The notes under the pieces: model-generated
Databases searched by the model: none
Seen by the model: the letters and a program-made list of their open reading frames with translations, nothing else
What the model was told of the DNA's origin: nothing
Source of the DNA: Alviniconcha marisindica
Taxonomy: Eukaryota; Mollusca; Gastropoda; Provannidae
Length of the DNA: 64,000 bases
Assembly: GCA_018857735.1 (NCBI GenBank)
Contig: JABMCL010001124.1
Coordinates: 127,501 to 191,500 of the forward strand
Direction: 5' to 3'
Shown: positions 27,748-40,600 of the stretch, one piece after another
How the letters are laid out: every line of letters starts with the position of its first letter
Position numbering within the stretch: position 1 is the stretch's first letter
Position numbers and translations under genes: made by a program

Positions 27748-30402
27748 AAACAACAAAAACGCGAAAACACACACTCATTAAAAAAAGAATTGAAACTAAA
27801 CGGGGAGGGGGAGAATGACAGGTAGCCACACTAATCCAAACTCACTGTTTCATGACATAGATATGTTTCATGACGAGTTAGTATAAAATTTACTACCTGG
27901 AGTTTAATGTCCTGTCACCCACACAGGGTCGCTTCTAAACGACTCCTAGACGTGAAGATATAATAATTATACATTTAAGGAACAGTATTAAATTACTATT
28001 TTATACATAAATATAATAGTAATATAAAACTGTTACATCAGCGTATAATGGAGTTCTCAGATCGAATGAATCGAGCAAGACCCTTCACTACATTTTGCGC
28101 CTAATCAATCACCGATTGAAGTGAAATAAAACATCAATTTCACGTCATGTTTATGCTTAATCAACTCACTTTTGAAAATGAAAAAAATGAAAAAAACAGC
28201 AATTCCGCGATAGATTTTCAGAATTATCCATAAGTGAAAGCTAAATGACAATCTGAGACAACGACGGTCATTCTGATCGACACACTCTGAGGTCAAAGTC
28301 CTGTGACTGTCACTCAAAAACAATGTGGGGAGAAAAAGAACAACCTTCTCAGTGACGTCCTCCGCCGATTGGTTCTGTCGAACATCAGAACCAAGCACAA
28401 TCATGAAAACGAAAATTACACAATAGGGTTGTCTTCCTGCCAAACCATTTCCTTCCCTTTCCTTCACCTGCCAAATAATTTGTGCTGCTGCTGATGCAAT
28501 TCCTTTCCAAAGGAGTCTTGCATGCAGCTTAAGCCAGCCAGAAATCTTGGTTTATTTTTTAAAATTATATCCTTCCCAAAGGAGTCTTGCATGCAGGTCA
28601 AGCCAGGCAGAAATCGTGGTTTAAAATTATTTTTCTTTGTTAATAATCATTATTCTGATCGACACACTCTGAGGTCAAAGTCTTGTGACTGTCACTCAAA
28701 AACAATGTGGGGAGAAAAAGAACAACCTTCTCAGTGACGTCCTCCGCCGAATGGTCCTGTCGAACATCAGAACCAAGCACAATCATGAAACAGTTTTTGG
28801 AGCGAAAACTGCAAAAGTTTATAATATATTACAAAATATATAATAAGGTGGGTAGGCTAATAGTTGGTTTTCAAACGCAAGAGAGAGAGAGAGTGGGGTG
28901 GGGTGTGAATCGTGAGATGGAGAAAGAGAAAGGAGTGGGAGGACAGAGAAATGGAGTTGTGTTTTGAATGCGGTTCAGTCGCCGAAAGAAGTGCCATGAG
29001 ATTGAGAAGAGGCACAGCGTTTTGGCTGCGGTTCGGTGGCGAGTCAATGGACACTAACGTTCAAATTTTAGAACTGTGCCTCTCCTGAGCATGTATGAAC
29101 AGCCGGAACTCGAGCAGGATCTCATATGGCGTCTTTCGTTCGCTCAGTGTTGCTTTACGTCCACAGAGACCAGACGGACTATTATGGCCGCAGAGCCCCG
29201 GACGACCACCTCGACTTTCACACAGCTCCCGAGCTCTGATGACGTCTTTGATATGGGGTTTAATGTCCTCAGTCTGGTAGCTGAGAAATACATTTCGCCA
29301 TATGACGTCACAGGGGATTAGGGTGGGGAAACACGTGCCATTCTTTTAGTGGTTCTTTTTTGTTTTTTGTTTTGTATTTTGTTGTTTTTGATAAAGGGTA
29401 GGAACTGCTTTCGTCTTATTTGCGCACCGAGACTGTATGTGTATGCACATGCCTAATGACGTAGAAGAAGAAGAAGAACGAACGAACGAAATGGACGGCC
29501 CGCAGGTCACAGCAACACAAAGACATAAGTGGCCTCATTATCCATACCCACAACAGCAGACAAATGCTTCCTGTTGTTCATTTAGCTTTTTATCCGAACG
29601 GTTGTAATACAGCTTCTAACTGACCATTGCTAGAACAACTTCCGTATCATCATCGTAAAACTAACGGCGGGACTTCTGTCAAGCTGTACACACAAAAGCC
29701 CCGTTAGGGGTAATGAGCCCAAATTCCATAGAAAAACACGTGGACGTGTATGCAGCCCGAGACGGAGCGAGGGGAGGAGGGGGGGGGGGGGGGGGGCGAC
29801 CCAGCATAGCATAGCATGGGATTCATGAGGAAAACAGGAACCCCCAGCTGCTTCTCGCTGCCGATCTCTACCACAGTTCCAGAGTTGCCGCTGCAAACTG
29901 TGTTTTTATTTTGTTTGTTGTTGATTTTAATTACGAGAGAGAGAGAGAAATGGATATAGATCGCTCATTAACTCCCATTGTTTGTTGTTTTTAATATTTC
30001 ATTAATCCTTTGCGGGAAAGTTAGGTCGCCCTAGAGAAGAGCTACCCCCCCCCTTTTTTTTTTTACCTGTGTGTGTAGTATTTTCTAGTGTCCAAACAAT
30101 GGTACGGCTGCCAGTGTTTGCGATTTTTAACGTGCGCGCAGCTGTTCATGCAGGCACTGGTGCAGCTGCACCCGTGGGCGTACGAACACTGTAAGACAAT
30201 CTGCACTGTTGCACCCGGGAATCGAACAGTTTTCAAACAGTTTAATCCGACGTTTTGAGTCGCGACGCTGTACTGAGTCTGAACTGAACCATTCTGCCCC
30301 TTTTAGTTGATGATGATGATGATGACGTGGAGCTTCATGTCCTCGGATGTCGGGTTGACATATTAGGGACAAACTGTAATGATGATGATAATTGCTTCAT
30401 TA

Positions 30403-30455
<53 letters not shown>

Positions 30456-33400
30456 TGATCTCTTTGATACAGCGCTATTCTCCGCTCTCGAGCAGACTCA
30501 CTGCGCTCGCGTGTGATTCTACACGAGTGACCAGCTTTTTATAGCGCGTTTTTAATATCCACCACAGTGGTGTGTTTACAGCGCTGTTTACATTACAGTT
30601 GCAAGCAAACACCTTGCAAGGACAACCTGTCCTACTTTTGCAAAGTTCTGCACGCACACACATGTAAAGAGCCGGAAGGCGGCTTCGCAGAGACATAGTT
30701 CAGGAGCTGTGTGAGAGTCGAGGTGGCCGTCCTGGGCTGTCCGTCCTAACGAGCCTTCTGGTTTCCGTGGACGTAAAGCTACACTGAACCATGCTTCGGC
30801 ATTGGTCTCAGCTTGTCCCTAATATGTCAACTGACATCTGAGGACATTAAGCAACACTACCTACCTACCTTCGCAGACCAAATCAAATTTGTCGCGACTG
30901 ACGGTACTTGCCGCTGAAAAACAGCTTGAGGTTTGGTAGCCACATGCTGCACCTAAAGCTGCAAGTTTTTATACGACTTTAGCAGTTTCAAAAAGGCCAC
31001 ACATGAGGTAAAAATGCCTGTTTGCAAAATTGCTTTTGTCGCAGTATATCTGCCTCCAGTTTGAGGAAGCTCTGAGGGAAAAAAAGAAAGGCTTGTAACA
31101 GTCGCTGCAAAGAGCAATTTCAGCAGAGCTCTTGTTTGCAATAAATCTCAAAACAGAACGCGGCCGAGAGCGCTCGTTATACGTAACACAAATACAACAA
31201 CGAAGACCTGAGTCGCCTACGGTAACTCTCACTTGGCTTGCGTGTAAATACCAGGTACATAAACTCCACCAGAGGTACACTGAAGGATGTACTTCTGATG
31301 GAGTTTATGTACCTTGTTTTTACACTCATACCAGGTGAGTTACCGTAGGCGACTCAGGTCTTTGTTGTTGTGTTTGTGTTACGTATTTCGAGCGCTGGTT
31401 AACTAATTCCCTTGTGCTGCAACTCTGTGTTTGCTTGAAGAGCTCAAAGCACTTGCAAGCATGCCCTTTGCCGCGACAATTGTGAATTGTGCAGTCACAA
31501 CACTCGGTGGCAGCCGCCGCCAATGGTTCAAAGCAGAGACCTCTAACCGCCAGCAGTTAGCATCTGAGGACATTAAGCAAAATGAACTGAACCGCCAGCA
31601 GTCGCCGCCGCCGCTGCAGCGAAGAGCGATGGCGTGTTTTGGGATGCAGCGCCAACCACCCCCCGTAACATGGCGCCCATCCATCACTTTCCTTTGTGGA
31701 CAAAAACAATATTTCCTATCGCTCCGATATTGTTCAAACAGGCAGCGGCGTGCCGGGGGAAGGTTTTCTATTTGGATCGATGCCAGACAGACTTCCAAAG
31801 CGGCGGGTTATCAAAATAACGAGATTCTGCTTCCACTGGGACTCTGACAAAAACGGCCTGGGCTGGTAATCATTTTATTTTCATACGAGGAAAAAAACAC
31901 CAGGGGGGAAAATATGATCCAGACTTTTCTAGCTGGCCTTTTCTTCTTTTTTGCCTCTCCCCCTCCAACTACTACAGCTACTGCCACGTCCGCCCTGAAA
32001 ATTCATCTCTCCAGCCTCCAAGAATCTGATCTCTCTCTCTCTCTCTCTCTGCGTGTTGCCACCTAGTAAAGACCCAAGTACATTCGATCTAACATGGACC
32101 GCCAAAGACACAAAGGTCCTCTTTAGACTGCATGCACTCTAAGCTCTATAGTTCTAAACTCTGCCTTACAGCCACCAAATAACGTATATATAGCTGACGA
32201 TCTTTCTGCCACTGCAAACCTAAGCTGCTTCATGTTTACTGCCGGGCAGCATGCTCATGTCGTGACTACCCTTTTGTTCAAACTACCACTCAAGACCGTT
32301 AGTCACTTGCCTACTCCGAGGACCACACAAGACCAAATGGCGATGACCAGGGCACGCAAAATGTCATTAGTTACGTACTATCAAGTATCATGCAGAATGC
32401 GATTTGTACGTGCAGTGGGTGAAGTCATCGATTCATCACAGTCATAAGAAGCGATGATATTGGGACTGAAATGGTTGGGACTGAGACAGGAGTTCACTCA
32501 AAGGTAAGTAACTTGGTGTTTTACGCCCAGTCAACCAGGGTGGGGTTATATCAGGGCGATGTTCACTCAAAAATTCACAAACTTTTCAACATTAACCGAC
32601 CAAATTTAACAGCGTACTCACCTTAATCGCCATATGTATCATACATCCTTAGCTTCACAATTTGTCACTAGTGGCTCGAAATCCACGGCCGCGTCCACTC
32701 AGCAGGTGATTGTCTTCATATTACAATTACAATCAAACTAATCCCAACACACAGAATGACAGGCGCGATGGCAACCGAAAACAAGAGCCGGCTTGGCCTA
32801 GCGGTAAGGCGTTAGGATGGTAAGCAGGACCTCGTTCTGAGTCCGCTTCGGCTCTCCTCTCTCTGCAAAAGTTGAGATTTATGGACACTGTATTGGTGAC
32901 TTTGCCCCTGAAACACTGAAAGGCACTGTTCATCGTTGCCCATCTTATTGCAGAATCATTCTGAGAGGCAGTGTCACAAGACGTGTCCACAAACCGCTAC
33001 TTTTGAAGAAACTCGCAGTTCATAAAACAGTCAAATGGCGCACGCCGCTGCCCAGCTCTAACCATCAACGAATGGTTCTGGTGGTGACAGTGTAGCGTTA
33101 GGTACAGTTCCGACACCCCCCCCCCCCCCCCCCCCCCCCCCGGGACAACTGTACAATAAACAAGTTTAACACTGTAACAACATCCACGCTGTGTGCATCC
33201 TCCCACGACTCCCCTGACTCCATCCTCATCACCGCGGCACTGGACACACATGACTGGTCACAGCCACCGACGGGAGAAGCCGGTGTAGCGTGACGTCGCC
33301 AACTGCACGGGTTTGGCTTGGCGCAATCCCCACGAGATCCAAGACAAACAAATATAAAACAAACTTCAGGATTCCCAAACACCATTTTCACTGGAGTTTG

Positions 33401-33669
33401 CCTAGCCCAGGGCGATGTGGTGTTTGTTTGCAAAGGCAGTCGGGCGATGTTGTTGTAGGCGTAGTGTTGTTGGTGTTGACAAAATAAACACACCTACACA
33501 TCACCAGATAAGAGAGGGTCGGAAATAACCAAATAAAGCAGAGACGATCCGAGCGTCTAACACTAACAAACTCTGCCTTCAGGTGGTTATTGTGCCTAGT
33601 CTCTTTTTCTTTGTGCCTTTCCGAAATTGAACCACTGCGTGCAACTGCAAATAGTCCGATTTTATCGGT

Positions 33670-33711
<42 letters not shown>

Positions 33712-33982
33712 AGCTGAGTGTTTGTACGGAAATTGTCATGTATAACGTTTTACTCACTCATTCATGCCTATATGTATCTATATAAATAATGCCTGTAATT
33801 TGATATTTACTCATCAGTAGCTTAGCAAGGTTTTTGACTGAACCTAAACTACAATTCTTGTAAAATAAAGTTTTCGAGTTCGAGTTCCCTCTCTCTCTGT
33901 TTAAAAAAAAAAAAATTCGATACGAATGTCTTGAACATGTACCTCCTCCCATTGAAAAGGGCCATGGCCTTATATCAATAAA

Positions 33983-34049
<67 letters not shown>

Positions 34050-36431
34050 AACGCTCTTGTGTTAATTCAATAGGGAGCAAGCAGACTCAGAGACGACCCG
34101 AGTGTCTCCCAAAGTCAAACACTACCTGGAGGTTTTGAAGAGACCGATAATTTAGCCTGTACCGAGGATCTGACACCAAGACTCAACACACGGTTAAGTG
34201 TCATTCGATGTAGTTCTGACACACACGCGAATTTATTCTTGAAGAACGTATTTCGAGCGCTAATTAAGTTACCTGTTTGTTGATTATGCTTGAAGAGTTT
34301 GGGAAACTTAGCAACGAAGTTGAATGAGCCTGACTGGCAGAACTCAGAAGAGGTATTCCCACCACTTGACGAAGCACTGCTGCAAAGCGGTGGTAAATAA
34401 TTCTGATTTGACTCACTCCAGGCTTTAAAGGGTACCTCTTCCTGTAACAGCTCAGGGCTCTCAGCACAGGGGACTTTAATTTCAGAGTTGGCAGCAAAGA
34501 CCGTATCCATAGCTACGCATGCTTTATAGCTGTACAGTCTTTGTTGGCGGTGCCCCAGCGCAGGGTGAGTAGGGTGAGGCAGGCCAAGCGGCCAATGTAG
34601 GATAATTCCAGTCAGAACTACGACGACGTTTTCTTCTCTCGTGGTACTTTGCGTCCACAGAAACCACAAGGCTTATCAGGGACGGGGGAAGAGTGGGATA
34701 GAGGCCCACTTCCCCAGCTCCTGAGCTCAGTCGTCCGTCTTCTTCTTTCATGGTGCTTTGCGTCCACAGAAACCGCATGGCTCTCATTCCCTTCACACAG
34801 CCCAGGCCCACCTCCCCAGCTCTGTCGTCCGTCTTCTTCTTTCATGGTGCTTTGCGTCCACAGAAATGGCTTATTAGGGACGGGGTAAGCGTGGGAGCTC
34901 TCAGGGGCCACGATGACGTTGTGTTGAGTTGCATGATGACCGCCCTCCCCCTCCAGGCGCTCTGTCACTGTCAAACAAAAGCTTTGAGGCAATCGACTAA
35001 CGTTAACACGCACCGCATGGCTGGCCACCCGTGTCGAGGGGCGTAGAGCGGGTAGACAAAGCGGACGCCTGGCCACTCGGCGGTCAGTCCCCACTCCAGA
35101 CGGCCGGTGGCACTTTTACTACGGGGTGGGGCCAAAGTGTCCTAATCCGATTACACCCCAACAGGCCGATCTGGACAGAAGGGGACTGGCACACTCCAAG
35201 AGCATCGACTACCGCCCTAGCCTACTGACCTACAAAAATGCTCAGCGACCTATCCATCAGACCATCCCTATGCTTAATAAGCCATACGGTTTCTGTGCAC
35301 GTAAAGCACGATGAAAGAAGAAGAAATCCCTCAGAGCTGAGCTCAGGAGCTGTGTGAACAGGGAGGTGGGCCTGGGCTCTCATTCCCTATCCCATTCTTC
35401 CCCCGTCCCTGATAAACGGGGACGTAAAGAAGAATCCCCCAGAGCAGAGCTCAGGGGCTGTGTGAAAGTCGAGGCGGCTGTCCTAATAGTCCGTGCGGTC
35501 TCTGTGGACGTAAAGCAACATTTACCCGAAATCCCTCCTGCCCCCTAACCCCTTCCTAATAAAACTTATTAGTGATTCGGTTTGGCCTCATGTCGGTCGG
35601 TACCCGGCAAGTGAGACCGACGCTGAAGCTAGACTTGTCGTTGGTTGGGCCGAGAGGTGAGGTTTACGGACACAGTGACTTAGCCCCTCACAGTTAAAGC
35701 AACATTAAAATGGCTCACATATAATCTCCCTCTCCCCCACCTCCATACCCCCCTCCCTCCCATATCCCCGTCCCTAATAAGCCTTATGGTTTCTGTGGAC
35801 GTAAAGCACCATGTTTACTTACTCACGTTGCTGCCCATCTTAATGCAAAACTCATTCTGGTAGCGACAGAGGCGTTATGTACATCGCCCTCCACCCCTAT
35901 ACACACACCTGGGATCTCGGTCCAATGGAAAGGCATTGCCAGTAGTTCTCTGAAGACATCTAACGAACACGATGGTAGTGGTGGTACCCTACCATAGCGT
36001 AAAAGGCGTAAGCAGGGGCAAAAATGACTGGTTTCCTTCCCCCCCCATTACGTAAGTCAAATCCGACTCAATACTTCGGGAATGACGTCGGAAACTTTCA
36101 AGCAAATGCACAGTGTAACTTATAGTACAGTTATACTGTAAACAAGAATGTGATTTTTGGTTTATTTTTTTAAATCTTTCTAATGGCAAACACAAACATA
36201 CAAACAAAAAGGCTAAATCAGTAAACGTGTTGAAAACGATCACGAAACATGAGTCCAGTTGACATCCAAAAGTCAGTCAGTCAAAAGGGTTTTTACTTCA
36301 AGAGGGTGCTCGTCCTGAGATGATCCCGTGCAGTCTGGCTGACAGGGCGTTAAAATCCAATTACTGGGGAGAGTTCAATCACCAAGCTTATGTTGCACCT
36401 CTTTATAAAAAAAAATTAAACACTCTGTTTT

Positions 36432-36496
<65 letters not shown>

Positions 36497-36578
36497 AGCT
36501 TAGCAAGGACTAGTTGTTAGACAGAATTTTGACTGAACCTAAGCTACAATCCTTGTAAAATAAAGTTTTCGAGTACGA

Positions 36579-36637
<59 letters not shown>

Positions 36638-37361
36638 GTGTTTGTGTGCAGTCTCCTCTTTTTCTTTTCTTTTTCCAGTGGTTCAATTTTCATCTTCTCG
36701 TGTGTGTTTTAATCAGCTGAACAATATTGTTTCTAAAGCCGTCAAGACCCCCGACGTCATTATAATCCCGACCCCGCCAGCAATGCTCAGTGCTAACGGC
36801 ACGCATCCCATCACACACACACACACTGACATCACAAAAACAATCGAATAGGGGACAAGCTTTTCACCGCCGAGCCCCTTGCGCTGCACTCGCCGACACA
36901 CAGCCACAGCAGACGAGAAACAATAGCACGTGCTACTCGAGGCTCTCCGTCAACCCTTGACGATCAGCCTTCGCTAGGTCGCCAATAACTCCACCCCAGC
37001 CTTGTCCCGCCCGCCACCCTTGTCGGCAGGGCCGCCTTTCACGCTGTGTTTGCTCTGTCAACAACCCGGGTCCACTCAAGTGGTCATCGTTTTCACGAGC
37101 TGGACTGATTGTTTTTTCTAGAAAACTGACGCCATAAGCTAAAGAGGATTGCATGAGAATGAGACTGTAGGGGCGAGATGTAAAGATCCAGCACGCGTGC
37201 AACCACCGCTCGTATCTTGTGCGCGGGGACACTTACTTTGAGCTGGTTACTAGTCAGTAAGTGAATGTTATTGTTAGACTTAACGTCCTGTCAACCGGAC
37301 AGTCACCTCAGGACGACCAGACTCTAGTCTGTCATTAACAAATGCACACTTCAAAACTCCT

Positions 37362-37430
<69 letters not shown>

Positions 37431-37468
37431 TATCCTTTCTTAGGTCAAACCTAAATCTACAAAATCAG

Positions 37469-37510
<42 letters not shown>

Positions 37511-37545
37511 TCGAAAACATAGCCCTTCCGCAGTACTGTCGTTGT

Positions 37546-37607
<62 letters not shown>

Positions 37608-40600
37608 ATAAAGCATTTCTTTTGAACAGGATGTGGTAAACCTGAAACCCACTTCGTGAACCACCCAATTAATCAACTTTATGAAGATAAATTACAAAGA
37701 CATGAACTAATAACTGTTTTTTTTTCTGTTTTTCCCGAAGCCCTGTGAACTGAACAGTAGATTATTGCAACAGCCGGAGGCAAACTAGTGGTGCAGATGG
37801 CTGTTGTTGTGGTCGTTTTCTACCTCATGCATTTGGTTACGAATGGGTGAAGCCCTCCCCCTTCTACACTTACTAAAAACATGTGGAAATAACCGAAATA
37901 AGGCTACAGAGGTACCAGGCAAAACCATAAAAGAGATGAGGGGGGGGGGCTGGATACAGCTGAGGGGAGGGGTGGGGGAGATACTGAGACACAGGGAGGG
38001 GTGGAGGGAGATACAGAGAGAGGGGGGAGATTCTACCAGCCAGGACACAACAGTAAGTAACTTGGTGTTTTACGCCCAGTCAACCATTACGGTTATATCA
38101 AGGCAAAGGTACAACAGTGTCTAAAAAAACCGTTATCAAATCTAATAATATGCATATGTTTTTTTAGTCCTCCTTTCGCACGTCCTATCGAAGCAAGTCC
38201 TGGCGGATCAAGCAACCTGCAATAGGAATGAATGGATCATTTGCGCTGCTTCCACTACGCATCAAGCCAAAGCCTATAGACAACGACGATAAAGTGAAAC
38301 CAATACTTATGCATTCCCACGTCAGCTCGCACCGCGGTGCATGCGTCGGCAGAGCTCCGTATGAACAGAGATACCACAGCAAGTGTAGTGTATGACTCAA
38401 GCCTCAACTCGGGACGCGAGAACTATCCATTGTGTCTAACTCTAAGGCACTGCATACAGTTTAAGGAGCCCAGGCACTTCACGATAAATGAATGCCACGG
38501 CAGGCGTTCAACTCCGTTTCTACTCGGTGGTTAGCGAATTGGACATGCATGCACTGAACAAAGCCTCTTGACCCCTACTCCAGCTTGCTCTTGTTGCCAG
38601 TCCAGCTTGCTACACATTTAACATAATCGACCTCTCTCTCTCTCTCTCTCTCTCAGCAAGGTTTTACGGGGTTTTTTTAATTTAAGGTTTTATTGAGCTT
38701 TTTGTCCCTGGGGGCTAAAAAGCAAAGTTACATTCAGACAATACATTCCTTATAAACAAATACATGAGTACTAATAATAAATTAAGCCAGATGCCTCCAC
38801 AAGTGCAGTAAACAACTAGTAAACGTGTGCCCGAACTCTCGCTTCGATCAGCACAGATCCAAGGCGCGTGAACATTGTTTTCGAAAACAGCACGGGCAGG
38901 TACTTTGTTTACACTACAATGGTACCTGCACCGCCAGGGCAAAATTATGTCTAAGGAGGTGTGTGTTTAACAACTTTGTGCGCAGGAGCTTCTTTTCCTT
39001 CTTCAAATATTGCTTTACGACCACAGGGACCATACGGACTATTACAATATTAGAGACGGAGATCCCAGAACGTCCACCTCGTCTTTCACACAGCTCCCGA
39101 GCTCTGGGAAGGCGCTGACTGGGTAAAGCTCATATACATATTTATATATTGGGATTGGATTGATTGATGAGCGCTTATATAGCGCTATTCTCCGCTCTCT
39201 TGAGCAGACTCACTGCGCTCGCATGTGGCGCTACATGAGTGACTAGCTTTTTATAGCGTGTTTTTGAATATCCACCGAAGTGGTGTACTTACAACGCTGG
39301 CATGGCTGGTGCCACATGAAACTGCAGCCATCTCGGCGCAAGTACACTATACAACCATCCACAATGTCAATTCATGCAAAGCCACATACGTAAGGTGTAT
39401 GCGTGTCTAGCTGTAACCTGCCCTTTTGGCAGAATGACCGGAATCTTTTACGTGCTACTGCGGAAACACGGAGGTGAAACGGATACCGAAATAAGAGTCA
39501 GCACAGAAAGTCGACCATGGAGAAGAAAATTATCCCGCCGCCCCTGCAGGGATTCGAACCCGCGACCTTTCAATCACGAGTCCGGCGCTCTAACCACTGA
39601 GCTATCCCCGCCCCTAATATGTCAGTCAGAGGGTGGGGAGAGTTCAACCACCAAGCTTTTTATAATGTTACTGGCAGCGAAGCTTCATAAATTCATCAAA
39701 ACGCTACATTCTGCCATGGTTCAGGAGCTGTGTGAGAGTCGAGGTGGACGTCCTGGACTGTCCGTCCTAACGAGCCTTCTGGTTTCCGTAGACGTAAAGA
39801 TTTACTGCACCGTGCTTCGGCATTGGTCACAACTTGTCCCTAATATGTCAACTGACATCTGAGGACATAAAGCATCACTTCATCATCATCATCATTACAT
39901 TCTGCCATTTCAGAGCTCAGGAGCCGTGTGAAAGTGGAGGTGGACGTCCTGTGCTCCTCGTCCCTAACACCAGTCCGTACGGTTTGTGTGGACGTAAAGC
40001 AACGCTGAACGATGAACAGTTTAGAATGCTCGTCCCTAACACCAGTCCGTACGGTTTGTGTGGACGTGAAGCAACGCTGAACGATGAACAGTTTAGAATG
40101 CTCGTCCCTAACACCAGTCCCTACGGTCTGTGTGGACGTAAAGCAACGCTGAACGATGAACAGTTTAGAATGCTCGTCCCTAACACCAGTCCGTACGGTT
40201 TGTGTGGACGTAAAGCAACACTGAACGATGAACAGTTTAGAATGCTCTCTAGCCCTATTTAGTGCAACTCGGCAACGGCCTTCCCTCATGTTGTCCGAGT
40301 CTCCATCGATTCTTTGTCGTTCTCCTAACTTTAGGCCCCTTCGTCAAATTGCCGTCTATATTTACGCACGGACACAATGACATACAGCGCATACACACGA
40401 AGCAAAGGCAGTCTCTTCTTTTGTTATGGTTAAGGGGGCTGGGTGGGGGGGGGGAGCCTCGAGGGCTGACCCAGTGGTGTAGGGGGGGGGGGAGGGGGGC
40501 TGAAGGATACATCAGTGAATGCTACGAAATTTAGCACTAGACCACACCCGGAGAAAACAAAAAACAAATTCTGTCTCCAGTTGCCTGGAAAACATCGCCG

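Noticed and set aside
39541..39614. Possible intact tRNA gene
   Set aside because: A and B boxes are perfect, but the acceptor and T stems do not pair properly and it continues into a SINE body seen again at 30470.
39834..40262. Repeat protein with 24-residue units
   Set aside because: The frame is open only because the underlying 72-bp DNA repeat has a period divisible by three; both strands are open and the unit derives from a non-coding mobile element.
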